Positions 1 through 9,000 of a DNA stretch of 42,777 nucleotides are shown piece after piece. The position numbers and the translations under genes are program-made. The stretch lies in assembly GCA_003561515.1 (NCBI GenBank), contig PWWL01000390.1, forward strand, positions 1 through 42,777, written 5' to 3'. Below the pieces are notes generated by a model. It searched no databases, was not told where the DNA came from, and was given only the letters and a program-made list of their open reading frames with translations. The stretch comes from Balneolaceae bacterium. GTDB lineage: Bacteria > Bacteroidota > Rhodothermia > Balneolales > Balneolaceae. Within the stretch, counting starts at the first letter, position 1, and every line of letters begins with the position of its first letter.

Positions 1-423
1 ATGCCGGTAATAAACTCAGATGGATTAATTGGACAGGTAATCGTTACGGCCGGGGGCTTTTCTCAGGTGCTTCCCTATTCCAATTCCCTGTTTCGGGTAA
101 GCGCACAAATTCAGGGCACGCGTGCCTATGGTATCGTTTCCTGGTCGGGGCTTCACGATGAACTTCAGCTTCTCTATGTACCGCAAACTATTCCCGTAGA
201 AGTGGGCCAGGTTGTGGAGACGTCCATCTTCAGCAATCAATTTCCCGGAGGCATTCCGATTGGTGAAATAACAGATGTGCAGCCCGGTGAGGGAATTGAG
301 ACCCAAACCATTCTCCTGAGAGCTTATGCCGATCTTTTTACTCTGTCTGAAGGATTTGTTGTCGCATTTGAGCCAGACACCACCATCATGGAACTCCAGG
401 CAGAACAAAGTGAACTATTTTGA
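1..423 (+). CDS. mreC: Rod shape-determining protein MreC, 3' part
   Basis: C-terminal 140 residues of MreC, the periplasmic scaffold that links MreB/MreD to the elongation peptidoglycan synthases. The segment is the beta-rich MreC domain; the opening MPVINSDGLIGQV matches the conserved stretch found in the middle of full-length MreC. The first ATG of the window is therefore very probably an internal methionine, and the real start lies before the window. The stop overlaps the start of mreD by four bases, and mrdA and rodA follow on the same strand, the usual order of the elongasome operon. The last residues form a short acidic tail. Family assignment rests on both sequence and context. Confidence 0.9.
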   Translation: MPVINSDGLIGQVIVTAGGFSQVLPYSNSLFRVSAQIQGTRAYGIVSWSGLHDELQLLYVPQTIPVEVGQVVETSIFSNQFPGGIPIGEITDVQPGEGIETQTILLRAYADLFTLSEGFVVAFEPDTTIMELQAEQSELF

Positions 424-896
424 TCAGATCCGAAAACATACGAACACTGTTAATCGGGCTTGGCATGGTTGCCATTCAGGTGATTCTATTCAGAAACCTG
501 AGAATATTTGATTCTGAAGCCGATCTTGTACTGATATTCATTTTATGGATGTGCACCAAACGCACAAAAACGGAAAGCCTTCTATTTGCAGCGCTATTCG
601 GACTATTACAGGATGCCATGAGTGATCTTTGGGGGCTCCACATGTTTTCAAAAACGTTTCTTGTATTTATACTACACACCTACCTGAACCGTATATCAGA
701 GAACCGTTTTATATTTTGGCAAATTTTTCTAATCGTATTGGCAGCAGCAATTATACACAACCTCATATTTTTCGGTGTTTCACTCTTTTCCGAAGCATAC
801 GCTTCTACTCATATCGGGTGGAACCTGATCTTTATCAGTTCGCTGCTTACAGCAATTTTGGGAAGTTTTCTTCATCTTGTACGTAGCGACGCCTGA
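420..896 (+). CDS. mreD: Rod shape-determining protein MreD
   Basis: A 158-residue, very hydrophobic protein with about five predicted membrane segments, the usual size for MreD, the inner-membrane partner of MreC in the rod (elongasome) complex. The chosen start is TTG at 420, which overlaps the mreC stop as TTGA. This implies translational coupling, and no ATG lies nearby in frame. The FGLLQDAMSD-like segment after the second helix is a typical MreD feature. The gene ends five bases before mrdA. MreD sequences are poorly conserved, so position between mreC and PBP2 carries much of the identification. Confidence 0.88.
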   Translation: MIRSENIRTLLIGLGMVAIQVILFRNLRIFDSEADLVLIFILWMCTKRTKTESLLFAALFGLLQDAMSDLWGLHMFSKTFLVFILHTYLNRISENRFIFWQIFLIVLAAAIIHNLIFFGVSLFSEAYASTHIGWNLIFISSLLTAILGSFLHLVRSDA

Positions 897-901
897 TTTT
901 T

Positions 902-2794
902 ATGAACGGCAGAAATCCTCATAGCATAAAAACCTCTATCCGCATCCTCCAGGCTGTGATACTTATCGGCTTTCTGGTGATGTTGGTTCGAATATTTCAG
1001 CTGCAAATTCTTGACTATGAGAAATACTCGCCGCTGAGTATGCAGAATTCCATTCGCCTTGAGATGGTGAATCCGGCTCGCGGGCTTATTCTCGACCGAA
1101 ACGGCATCATCATGGTGGATAATCAGCCAATCTACTCCATCACTATTACTCCTGCCAATTTTAAGATGGATAACCTTGAAAAGCTGGCACACTTCTTAAA
1201 GATGGATGAAGAGCTTGTTTTGAGCAGGATCAGAGAAGCTCAGCAGTATTCATGGCACAGAACATCCCGCCTTTTTACCGAAGTACCATTCGAAGTATTT
1301 GTTTCCATTCAGGAAAACATTTGGCAGCTTCCCGGGATAGGCCACCAGATCGAAAGCAAACGTAACTATCCGGCGGGGGTAAAAGCCTCACACATGATGG
1401 GTTATCTTCGTGAAGCCTCGCGCGAGGAGTACCTGAGGTCCGAAAGAATCAGGCTGGGCGATCGCATTGGTAAAAGCGGTATTGAGATGGTATACGAAGA
1501 TTTTCTACGGGGTGAGCTGGGTTCTGAATATGTTCAGGTAAATGCCTATGGACAGGCCATCCGCCCTTTCAACAACGGAGAATTGAACATATCCCCTATC
1601 AAAGGTGCCGACCTGGTTACCACCATCGATGCCCCGCTTCAACAGCTTGCTGAACAATTGATGGAAGGTAAGGCAGGCGGAGTTGTGGCGCTGGATCCGC
1701 GCACAGGTGCTGTTCTCAGCATGGTAAGTGCACCTCAGTACGAGGTTGACCGCCTTGCCGGCCGTATGGATATGGAGTACTGGCGCTCCATCAATGAAGA
1801 CGAGAAAACTCCGTTATTTAACAGGGCTATCTCGTCACGCGAACCCCCGGGTTCTACATTCAAGCCTTTTATGGGGCTTGCAGGTTTACATATGGGAATC
1901 ATTACCCCATCTACAGAAATTTACAACAGCGGTGCATATATACGCGGGCGTGCTTACAGAGACCTTGCCGACCCCGGAGATTACAATCTCGAAACCGCCA
2001 TCCAATATTCAAGCAACACCTATTTTCTCTGGATGATGGACAGAGGCATTGCCACTCCGGGACGCCTGAATGAATGGGCTGAACTCATCAGAGATTTCGG
2101 CATCGGCCCAAGAAACAATATCGATTTGCCATTCGAAACCACCGGTATCGTACCCGACAGCACATACATGAACAACAACTTCGGGCCTCGCAACTGGGGA
2201 ATAGGTGATTTGATGAGTCTTGGTATTGGCCAGGGAATGGTTTCTGCCTCACCCCTGCAGATGGCCGTTGCTACGTCGGTAATCGCCAACGGAGGATACC
2301 GGGTTCAGCCGCATATCGTTGCGGAAGTACATCATGCCAATGGCGAGATCGGTTTCACAGAACCGCAGAGAACCCGGATCGAGTGGATACGTGATGAACA
2401 TCTTGAACCGGTTAAACGAGGTATGCATGATGCAGTACGTACCGGAGGAGCAAATTACTATGCCAACATGCAGGATATCGACATTCACGGTAAAACGGGA
2501 ACAGCACAAAATCCAAGAGGCCGAAATCACGGCTGGTTCATTGCTTATGCTCCGGCTGAGGATCCCCAAATTGCGATTGCCGTTTTGGCTGAAAATTCCG
2601 GGTTCGGATCCGTTTCTGCATCTCCGATCGCCTCTTTGATGATTGAAAAATATCTGACGGGTGAAATCAGGCGAAACCATATTCTGAATCATGTTCTAAA
2701 CTTTGTACCTAGAGACTCAGAACCTGATGTACCAGCGCAGCAGGAAAGTGCCCCACCTGTTGATGAAACCGGCGAGGTACTGGATAATGATTGA
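902..2794 (+). CDS. mrdA: Penicillin-binding protein 2 (elongasome transpeptidase)
   Basis: 630 residues, the normal length for class B PBP2, which crosslinks lateral-wall peptidoglycan together with RodA. One N-terminal membrane anchor spans about residues 12–32. The PBP dimerisation domain follows (about 50–230, starting at the NPARGLILDRNG segment), then the transpeptidase domain. All three catalytic motifs are present: S318-T-F-K321 with the nucleophile serine, S370-S-N372, and K531-T-G533. The C-terminal tail after about 600 is proline- and acid-rich, like many bacteroidete PBP2 proteins. The start is ATG at 902, five bases after the mreD stop. The 3' end overlaps rodA, so the glycosyltransferase and transpeptidase partners are encoded together. 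Confidence 0.96.
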   Translation: MNGRNPHSIKTSIRILQAVILIGFLVMLVRIFQLQILDYEKYSPLSMQNSIRLEMVNPARGLILDRNGIIMVDNQPIYSITITPANFKMDNLEKLAHFLKMDEELVLSRIREAQQYSWHRTSRLFTEVPFEVFVSIQENIWQLPGIGHQIESKRNYPAGVKASHMMGYLREASREEYLRSERIRLGDRIGKSGIEMVYEDFLRGELGSEYVQVNAYGQAIRPFNNGELNISPIKGADLVTTIDAPLQQLAEQLMEGKAGGVVALDPRTGAVLSMVSAPQYEVDRLAGRMDMEYWRSINEDEKTPLFNRAISSREPPGSTFKPFMGLAGLHMGIITPSTEIYNSGAYIRGRAYRDLADPGDYNLETAIQYSSNTYFLWMMDRGIATPGRLNEWAELIRDFGIGPRNNIDLPFETTGIVPDSTYMNNNFGPRNWGIGDLMSLGIGQGMVSASPLQMAVATSVIANGGYRVQPHIVAEVHHANGEIGFTEPQRTRIEWIRDEHLEPVKRGMHDAVRTGGANYYANMQDIDIHGKTGTAQNPRGRNHGWFIAYAPAEDPQIAIAVLAENSGFGSVSASPIASLMIEKYLTGEIRRNHILNHVLNFVPRDSEPDVPAQQESAPPVDETGEVLDND

Positions 2795-4037
2795 TACCCG
2801 TGAATTTAGCTGGTCGGTTATACTTATCTGGGTTGGTTTATCCGCCATCGGGCTAACCGCCATTTACAGTGCCACTCAAGGGCCTGTAGCTCAGTTTTTG
2901 CCGTCGTACATTCAGGGCAATTTTTCCCGCCAGATAATCTGGATATCCATCTCCCTGGTTGCCCTCATTGCCATACAGTTCACATCACCGCGCACGTTTC
3001 AGGGGGCTGCATACATTTTTTACGGCCTTTGTCTATTCCTTGCCATACTTACGGTGTTTATCGGCGTAGAAGTCGGCGGAGGCCGCAGATGGCTGTCGAT
3101 CTTCGGTTTACGGCTCCAGGTCAGCGAATTTTTAAAGCTTGCAACTGTGCTCGCAGTTGCCAATTACCTGACGCACAAACGCGATATAAACGTAGGAAAT
3201 CTGAAAACCGCACTCACAACGGTAATGCTTATCCTCGTACCCGTTTTTGTAATCATCATGCAGAACGATACGGGAACAGCGCTTGTGTTGCTGGCTCTCA
3301 TTCCCGTTGTATTGTTTTGGTCTGGCCTGCCCTATGGCATTTCCCTGTTAATTATATCGCCCGCCCTCATCGGGTATTTTTCGGTGATTAACGTTACATA
3401 CGGTATTATTGCAACACTCATTATAACCATTGCCGTTTTTGTGTTACAGAAACAGAAATGGCTAACGCTTTCCACCGTTGTTTTGGGCATTGTCGTTATT
3501 GTAGGAACCGAAGTTGCCTTGCATCAGATATTACAGCCGCATCAGAGAGCCAGGGTAGAAGCATTTGTAAACCCAACACTTGACCCTCAAGGTGCAGGCT
3601 GGAATGTTCTCCAGGCTACAACGGCTATCGGTTCAGGCGGATTTTACGGCAAAGGCTTCATGGAAGGCACACAGACACAGCTCCGTTTTTTACCGGAACA
3701 ATGGACCGATTTCATTTACTGCGTGATTGGTGAAGAATTTGGCTTTATAGGCTCCTCTCTTGTCCTCATCCTATTTGCAGCCCTCTTTTTGCGTTTACTT
3801 CATATGGCGGGGACTCATAAGCAGCCATTTGCCCAGCTGGTAATTGTATGCGTCACGTTTCTTTATTTCTTTCACTTTATTATTAATATAGGAAGCGCAA
3901 CGGCTGTGCTGCCGATTATGGGTGTACCACTCCCATTTGTGAGCTATGGCGGATCGGCCTTTCTTGCAAACACATTAATGCTTGCCATTTGCCTGAACTT
4001 CCACCTTTACAAACGCTCGTTTAGCATTTACAGTTAG
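2787..4037 (+). CDS. rodA: SEDS peptidoglycan glycosyltransferase RodA
   Basis: 416 residues of FtsW/RodA/SpoVE (SEDS) family membrane protein, which polymerises lipid II for side-wall growth as partner of PBP2. Roughly ten transmembrane helices are visible. Conserved family segments include VGGGRRWL after the third helix, the QNDTGTALV stretch with the catalytic-region aspartate, EQWTDFIYCVIGEEFGF, and the terminal PFVSYGGSA. The start at ATG 2787 overlaps the mrdA stop by eight bases. An in-frame ATG at 2703 would add 28 hydrophilic residues before the IDTREFSW segment and is less likely. Last gene of the mre operon; it converges on rnhB. Confidence 0.95.
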   Translation: MIDTREFSWSVILIWVGLSAIGLTAIYSATQGPVAQFLPSYIQGNFSRQIIWISISLVALIAIQFTSPRTFQGAAYIFYGLCLFLAILTVFIGVEVGGGRRWLSIFGLRLQVSEFLKLATVLAVANYLTHKRDINVGNLKTALTTVMLILVPVFVIIMQNDTGTALVLLALIPVVLFWSGLPYGISLLIISPALIGYFSVINVTYGIIATLIITIAVFVLQKQKWLTLSTVVLGIVVIVGTEVALHQILQPHQRARVEAFVNPTLDPQGAGWNVLQATTAIGSGGFYGKGFMEGTQTQLRFLPEQWTDFIYCVIGEEFGFIGSSLVLILFAALFLRLLHMAGTHKQPFAQLVIVCVTFLYFFHFIINIGSATAVLPIMGVPLPFVSYGGSAFLANTLMLAICLNFHLYKRSFSIYS

Positions 4038-4056
4038 CCTGCCCATTAGCCGCACC

Positions 4057-4093
4057 AGGTCAGCACCTTTACTGAGATAGATTTACCTGACCT
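4057..4093. terminator. Possible terminator between convergent rodA and rnhB
   Basis: Inverted repeat AGGTCAG (4057–4063) and CTGACCT (4087–4093), separated by 23 bases, in the 58-base gap between two convergent genes. The right arm is followed by TTTCT. The long loop and short T-run make this weak; the convergent position is the main support. Confidence 0.3.
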
Positions 4094-4095
4094 TT

Positions 4096-4716
4096 CTACC
4101 CGCTGCGATTGAATGTTTTTTCAGTATTAAGTTTAAAACTTTTTCTATGATGTGGGGTGTAGCCGAATTTCTGAAGCCCTTCGTAGTGTTTTCTTGTTGG
4201 ATATCCAACATTGGTATCCCAACCGTAGTATGGATACTCTTCATGCAGCTGATGCATGTATTTATCGCGGTAGACCTTGGCAAGAATAGATGCTGCGGCA
4301 ATTGAAGCAGACTTGTCGTCACCTTTTACAACACATGAGTATCGAATCAATGAATCGGTAAACCGGTTACCGTCAACAAGCAGATAGTCGGGATCTGCGC
4401 CGGGCGTTTCAGTGCATTTTACCATTGCGCGAATCGAAGCCTTCAGAATATTGAATTTGTCTATCTCTTCCGGGCTCATTTCTTTTACAACCCAAAAGGC
4501 CGACTTTTCTTTGATCTCTTCTGCCAGCTCGCGCCTTAATGGTTCCGTAAGGCTTTTACTGTCTGCCACAGAAACGTTCAGCCGTGTTCCGGGTTCAATA
4601 ATAACGCCCGCAGCCACTACCGGTCCGCAGAGACAACCCCGCCCCACTTCATCGAGACCCATAATTCGTTTATAACCTTCACTCCAAAGCTGATTCTCCA
4701 GAAAGTATCTGTCCAT
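4096..4716 (-). CDS. rnhB: Ribonuclease HII
   Basis: 206 residues with the chosen start. RNase HII cleaves RNA of RNA/DNA hybrids and initiates removal of misincorporated ribonucleotides in the cytoplasm. The signature GLDEVGRGCLCGPV contains the first catalytic acids (D22, E23 with this start). The DGNRF segment, the KGDDKSASIAAASILAKVYRD block and the NVGYPTRKH segment are all type 2 RNase H landmarks. The reading frame stays open back to an ATG at 4827, which would add 37 residues without family resemblance and would leave only 20 bases to the divergent VWA gene, so ATG 4716 is preferred. Neither start has a strong Shine-Dalgarno. Confidence 0.93.
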   Translation of the reverse strand: MDRYFLENQLWSEGYKRIMGLDEVGRGCLCGPVVAAGVIIEPGTRLNVSVADSKSLTEPLRRELAEEIKEKSAFWVVKEMSPEEIDKFNILKASIRAMVKCTETPGADPDYLLVDGNRFTDSLIRYSCVVKGDDKSASIAAASILAKVYRDKYMHQLHEEYPYYGWDTNVGYPTRKHYEGLQKFGYTPHHRKSFKLNTEKTFNRSG

Positions 4717-4847
4717 ATCTATTTGTTGCTGCTTATTTCTTTCCAACAGAAGATACCACTCATAAAAACAAACCTGAATTCCATGCAATGATTTACCGGG
4801 AAGCAATGTTATCAAACTGAATTTCAAAACTCGTCAGGTGCAAATTT

Positions 4848-5951
4848 ATGCATTTTCAATATTCAGAATGGAGCGACAGATTCGATCACTCGAAGCCCGC
4901 TTTTGACACGCTGTGGGATCTGTTCCAGGAACTTCTAACCATATCGGGAGGTGACGTATCGCAGGCATTGCGATGGCTTAACCAGATTGATGAGGAATAC
5001 AAAATCACGGATCAGTTTGAAAATTACGGCATTGGAGATTTTATTGATGAGTTAAAAGAGCGCGGATATATTGAGTTTGATGAAGACCAGTCGATCATGG
5101 TGCCAACTGCCAAAACTGATCGCAGCATCCGTAAACGTTCGCTCGAGGAGATCTTTAATCAGCTGAAAAAGGGTGGCCATGGCTCTCATAAAACCGTACA
5201 CACAGGAAAGGGATTGGAGCGGCAGCCGGAAACGCGGGCCTGGCGCCAGGGCGATGACACGGCACATATCGACAGCTCATCCACGATGCTGAATATGCTT
5301 AAGCACAGCTCTCTCGAGCAGTTCGAGTTAAAAGAAGACGATCTTGAGGTGTTCAATACAGACCACTACACCTCTGCGTCTACGGTTTTGCTTATCGACC
5401 TCAGCCACTCCATGATCCTATATGGCGAAGATCGCATTACACCTGCAAAGAAAGTGGCCATGGCTCTTTCGGAACTCATTATGAACAACTACGCAAAAGA
5501 TTCACTCGATATAGTGGCATTCGGCAACGAAGCTTGGGAAATTGAAGTAAAAGACCTTCCATATCTTAAAGTTGGACCGTATCACACCAATACACTGCAG
5601 GCACTCCAGAGGGCAAGACATATATTACAGCGTAAGAAGTTCTCCAATAAACAGATCTTCATGATTACTGATGGCAAACCATCATGTATGTATGAGAATG
5701 GACGCCTTTACAAGAACAGTTTCGGACTCGACAGAAAAATTGTTAATAAAGTGCTTGATGAAGCGGTTAAATGCAGGAGAGATCAAATTTCGATCACAAC
5801 ATTCATGATAGCCCGCGATCCTTATCTCCAGAACTTTGTTAGAGAACTGACTGAAGCTAATTCAGGACGTGCCTACTATTCGTCGCTAAACGAGCTGGGC
5901 GGCTACATTTTTGAGGATTATATTCGCAACCGCAGAAAGAATGTGAAATAA
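4848..5951 (+). CDS. VWA-domain protein with intact MIDAS
   Basis: 367 residues, no signal peptide or membrane helix, so probably cytoplasmic. The N-terminal half (1–170) is a conserved-looking alpha-helical region of unknown role. The C-terminal half is a von Willebrand factor A domain with the metal-ion-dependent adhesion site: D184-L-S-H-S188, a threonine in YHTNT, and the aspartate of ITDGKPS. Such stand-alone VWA proteins in bacteria often act with MoxR-type AAA ATPases as chaperone or metal-insertion modules, but no MoxR gene is adjacent here, so a partner is only a guess. The gene is monocistronic in this window and divergent from rnhB. Substrate unknown. Confidence 0.85.
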   Translation: MHFQYSEWSDRFDHSKPAFDTLWDLFQELLTISGGDVSQALRWLNQIDEEYKITDQFENYGIGDFIDELKERGYIEFDEDQSIMVPTAKTDRSIRKRSLEEIFNQLKKGGHGSHKTVHTGKGLERQPETRAWRQGDDTAHIDSSSTMLNMLKHSSLEQFELKEDDLEVFNTDHYTSASTVLLIDLSHSMILYGEDRITPAKKVAMALSELIMNNYAKDSLDIVAFGNEAWEIEVKDLPYLKVGPYHTNTLQALQRARHILQRKKFSNKQIFMITDGKPSCMYENGRLYKNSFGLDRKIVNKVLDEAVKCRRDQISITTFMIARDPYLQNFVRELTEANSGRAYYSSLNELGGYIFEDYIRNRRKNVK

Positions 5952-6208
5952 CGGCGAACGTACCACTACCCCGAAACCGGCGAACGCTCCCCGTTTAAAC
6001 GATTCAGGAAAGGGTACAAGTTCCGGGCATTCAGCTTAGAATATCGGTAGCACGTCTCGGCTAGCGATGCGAGGGTAATCTTCAAGGCATAGCACTATGG
6101 TCAATATCAGAAAGGAATCTGCATCCGTAAAACCTACGTGCAGCTATTGTGGAAGAAACTCATTTCGCAAATGCTTAAAAATCTGACCGCGTTTTAAAAT
6201 TACTAAGT

Positions 6209-6880
6209 TCAGCTGCTGCCGGTATTGAAGAGCAGTTTTACCCCGATTGAAAGCCGAAGCGGCTCGTATTCGAAAGCAAGGTCTGAGGCATCCCTCATCG
6301 GCCAGGCAAAGCCTAACTGTGATTCAAGCATCACATTTCGGTAACCTAACCTCGCTAAAGCCGCCGGTTCAAAGAATAGCCCTGATTCCACGGTACCACT
6401 GCTGGCGTCCGCATCCAGATTGGTAAAATTGAGATATGCAGTTCTGAAGGAAATCCCTGTATCAAAAACTTCGGTTTGTAAACCGGCATTAATCTGAATG
6501 TACGGTTTTACATAATCACCCTGAATTGCCCTTCTCTCACCTGAACCAAAACCGAGGCCACCGATAAGTTCACCGGCAACATTTTCCGCACCAAAGCCAA
6601 AATAATTGATTCCGATTTCTCCGTAGCCATGACTTTCGTTTCTCTCACCATCTTCATCCTCGGTTGTTCGTCCCGAAAAGCCGCCAACAATGCCAAGATT
6701 GTTTGTAATGGCATATCCCGCCTGAAGGCCTGCGCCATTAGCTCCAACAGCTCCATTAAGATGAATTTCCCCCTGCTGCTTCATCAAAGGGGTTTGGTTG
6801 TTGGAGGGAACATAGAGGGTGGTACATCCCGCAAAAACAACGAATCCAAGAAGTGCAAATGTCAGAGTAACAGTTCTCAT
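6209..6880 (-). CDS. Putative outer-membrane lipoprotein, beta-rich
   Basis: 223 residues starting at ATG 6880, chosen because GGAGG sits four bases upstream and because the protein then begins with a lipoprotein signal (MRTVTLTFALLGFVVFAGC, lipid-modified Cys19). The mature part is rich in glycine and alternating hydrophobic residues (AGYAITNNLGIVGGFSG, GEIGINYFGFG, LGFGSGERR, FRTAYLNFTNL), as expected for a small beta-barrel or beta-sandwich surface protein. It ends on a hydrophobic strand plus a short polar tail. It lies 55 bases downstream of serS on the same strand. No named family is recognised; similar short lipoproteins with a porin-like repeat rhythm are common in Bacteroidota. Confidence 0.75.
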   Translation of the reverse strand: MRTVTLTFALLGFVVFAGCTTLYVPSNNQTPLMKQQGEIHLNGAVGANGAGLQAGYAITNNLGIVGGFSGRTTEDEDGERNESHGYGEIGINYFGFGAENVAGELIGGLGFGSGERRAIQGDYVKPYIQINAGLQTEVFDTGISFRTAYLNFTNLDADASSGTVESGLFFEPAALARLGYRNVMLESQLGFAWPMRDASDLAFEYEPLRLSIGVKLLFNTGSS

Positions 6881-6884
6881 AAAG

Positions 6885-6889
6885 CCTCC
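6885..6889 (-). promoter_or_regulatory. Shine-Dalgarno that fixes the lipoprotein start
   Basis: GGAGG on the minus strand, four bases before ATG 6880. It is one of the few clear Shine-Dalgarno sequences in the window and rules out the upstream in-frame ATG at 6973, which lies inside serS. Confidence 0.7.
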
Positions 6890-6935
6890 GTTTTGTGAAC
6901 AGATACTCTGAATATGTATGTTAGGGCCTAAAAAA

Positions 6936-8204
6936 TCAAATGATCTCAGTTCCCATAAATGACTGCAGCACATTGGGTACTCTTATATCACCCGCTTCAG
7001 TTTGATAGGTTTCAAGGATCGAAGCCACAATACGCGGAAGTGCGAGGCCTGAGCCATTCAGTGTATGCAGTATCTCCGTTTTGCCTTTATCATTTCTGAA
7101 CCGCAGCTGCATTCTTCTTGCCTGGTAAGACCCAAAATTGGAGCATGAGCTGACCTCGAGCCATCTCTGCTGTCCGGGGCTCCATACTTCCAGGTCGTAT
7201 TTTTTGGTTTGGGTAAAGCCCATATCACCGGTGCACATCAAGAGTGTACGATATGGCAGTTTCAGCTTTTCGAGAAGCGATTCGGCATACTCCCGCAGTG
7301 TTTCGAGTTCCTGATTCGACTCATCAGGGTGAACAATTTTCACCAGCTCAACCTTATCGAACTGATGAAGCCGGTTCAGCCCTCTCACTTCTTTTCCGTA
7401 GCTGCCCGCTTCGCGCCTCCAGCACGGGGTATATGCCGTGTAATACACCGGGAGATCGTCCTGCGCAAAAATCTCGTCTCTGTGGAAGTTGGTTACCGGG
7501 ACTTCGGCCGTAGGAATAGTAAAAAACCCATCGCGCGGAATCGTATACATCATGTCCTCCTTGTCGGGAATCTGTCCGGTACCACGGGCTGAATCCTCAT
7601 TTACGAAATAGGGAGCCTGCAGTTCGGTGTACCCGTATTCAACCGCCTCATTCAGAAACCAGTTGATAAGCGCCCGCTGCAGCCGCGCCATTTTATCTAC
7701 ATAAAAGGGAAAGCCTGCACCTGTAACCTTCGATCCGCGTTCAAAGTCGATCCATTTCTTTTCGGATGCGATATCCCAGTGCGGCAGCCTCCACTCCTGT
7801 CCGGCCGGTTCACCCCAGGTTTTATGGATTACATTTTCTTCGTCGGTCTTGCCCACCGGAACCGATGCATCAGGTACATTGGGGATACTGTAGAGCAGAT
7901 TATCCCGCTCTTCTGATACCTTCGAAATGGTATCCTCGAGCTCTTTGATTTTATCTTTGCTATCGCCGGTTTCTCTAATCAGAGCCTGGGCTTCTTCTTT
8001 CTTACCCTGCCCCATGAGCTGGCCAATTTGTTTCGCCTTGGCGTTGCTTTCTGCCCTAAGCTGATCGAGTTCGGTAACGAGTGCCCTCCACTCCTCATCT
8101 TTCGCAATTACGGCATCCACAGCCGATGCGTCCTTTTCACCCTTGTTAAGCATTCCCGTTTTTACGAGTTCAGGATTGGTCCGGATAAAACTGATGTCGA
8201 GCAT
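6936..8204 (-). CDS. serS: Seryl-tRNA synthetase
   Basis: 422 residues, the standard length. Class II aminoacyl-tRNA synthetase that charges tRNA-Ser. The N-terminal arm (about 27–110) is a charged antiparallel coiled coil that reads the long variable arm of tRNA-Ser. The catalytic core carries motif 2 (WRREAGSYGKEVRGLNRLHQ, from W262) and motif 3 (GSGLALPRIVASILE, near the C-terminus), with the TAEVPVT serine-binding segment between. The start at ATG 8204 gives the canonical MLDISFIRTNPELV opening. A divergent Lrp/AsnC gene begins 304 bases away. No T-box-like leader was recognised. Confidence 0.97.
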   Translation of the reverse strand: MLDISFIRTNPELVKTGMLNKGEKDASAVDAVIAKDEEWRALVTELDQLRAESNAKAKQIGQLMGQGKKEEAQALIRETGDSKDKIKELEDTISKVSEERDNLLYSIPNVPDASVPVGKTDEENVIHKTWGEPAGQEWRLPHWDIASEKKWIDFERGSKVTGAGFPFYVDKMARLQRALINWFLNEAVEYGYTELQAPYFVNEDSARGTGQIPDKEDMMYTIPRDGFFTIPTAEVPVTNFHRDEIFAQDDLPVYYTAYTPCWRREAGSYGKEVRGLNRLHQFDKVELVKIVHPDESNQELETLREYAESLLEKLKLPYRTLLMCTGDMGFTQTKKYDLEVWSPGQQRWLEVSSCSNFGSYQARRMQLRFRNDKGKTEILHTLNGSGLALPRIVASILETYQTEAGDIRVPNVLQSFMGTEII

Positions 8205-8508
8205 CTGATGCGAAAGTTGTATTTCAGGTTATTTAATTGAACGAAGAATTGAAGATACGGCACCTTATAGCCTCTTTGAAATGTTTTTTGAACCGTATCA
8301 AAATTACAATCCACTGTTTCAGGGTACGTGCAATGATGCGCATTTACTATTATAGTTGAACACCTTACGCATCGGGTTTGCCCGTACACATCTTTACATG
8401 CGCAACGTAAAATAGTTTTAAACAGGAGTGCAAAAAACCGATTGAATTCCTAACTAATTTAGGATATTTTCCTGAAAGATTAGAATAATTAGGTTTAATG
8501 GAGCTACT
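8205..8508. other. Intergenic region between serS and the Lrp-type gene
   Basis: 304 bases separating two divergent genes, so it should hold both promoters. No tRNA, small ORF with coding character or riboswitch was recognised. The right end is AT-rich and holds a short inverted repeat, listed separately. A 75-codon open frame on the minus strand runs into serS out of frame and shows no sign of coding. Confidence 0.5.
8448..8464. promoter_or_regulatory. Candidate operator upstream of the Lrp/AsnC gene
   Basis: Inverted repeat TCCTAA–5 bases–TTAGGA about 45 bases before the ATG of the Lrp/AsnC-type regulator, followed by a second TTAGG half at about 8489–8493. Regulators of this family often bind AT-rich dyads in their own promoter, so autoregulation is plausible. 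The assignment is positional only. Confidence 0.35.
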
Positions 8509-8985
8509 ATGAGTATCCAACTCGATGAAACAGATATCAAAATATTAAATCATTTACAGAAGCACGGGCGTGCACAGCGAAATACGATAGCCGACATTGT
8601 ACACCTGTCGGTTCCTTCCGTCTCCGAGCGAATGAGAAAGCTTGAGGAACGCGGCCTCATCTCGAGCTATAACGCCATCCTTGATGCAAAGAAATTCAAT
8701 TTCGACATCACTGCGTTTATCTTTGTAGAGGTAGATAGTTCGGATCGCTATCCAAGTTTTGTTGAAAAGGTATCGGTACATCGCGAAGTTTTGGAATGCC
8801 ATTCCATAACCGGCGACGGTTCCCATATTTTGAAAGTTCGCACAAAAAACACCGCTTCTTTCGAAAAATTTCTGTCGCTTATTCAATCATGGGATGGTGT
8901 TACAAGAACCCGATCGAACATCGTGTTATCAAGTTTCAAGGAAACGCGCGAACTACCGATTGAACTCACCGTTGAATCAAAATAA
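8509..8985 (+). CDS. Lrp/AsnC-family transcriptional regulator
   Basis: 158 residues, the typical size. The N-terminal 60 residues form the AsnC winged helix-turn-helix (LDETDIKILNHLQKHGR, then SVPSVSERMRKLEERGLI). Residues 70–150 are the RAM effector-binding/oligomerisation domain (TAFIFVEVD, HSITGDGSHILKVRT). Such proteins usually sense amino acids and control transport or metabolism genes; the ligand cannot be read here. A GGAG Shine-Dalgarno lies five bases before ATG 8509, and a dyad upstream may be its operator. The next gene begins 15 bases after its stop, so the two are probably cotranscribed. Confidence 0.92.
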   Translation: MSIQLDETDIKILNHLQKHGRAQRNTIADIVHLSVPSVSERMRKLEERGLISSYNAILDAKKFNFDITAFIFVEVDSSDRYPSFVEKVSVHREVLECHSITGDGSHILKVRTKNTASFEKFLSLIQSWDGVTRTRSNIVLSSFKETRELPIELTVESK

Positions 8986-9000
8986 TAGCACCCTTCCCCA

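Noticed and set aside
5952-6208. Possible small RNA or gene after the VWA gene
   Set aside because: Only a short repeated GGCGAACG word is visible, with no stem strong enough and no open frame to support a feature.
8205-8508. T-box or other riboswitch upstream of serS
   Set aside because: No T-box core sequence, no specifier-like stem and no terminator/antiterminator pair could be found.
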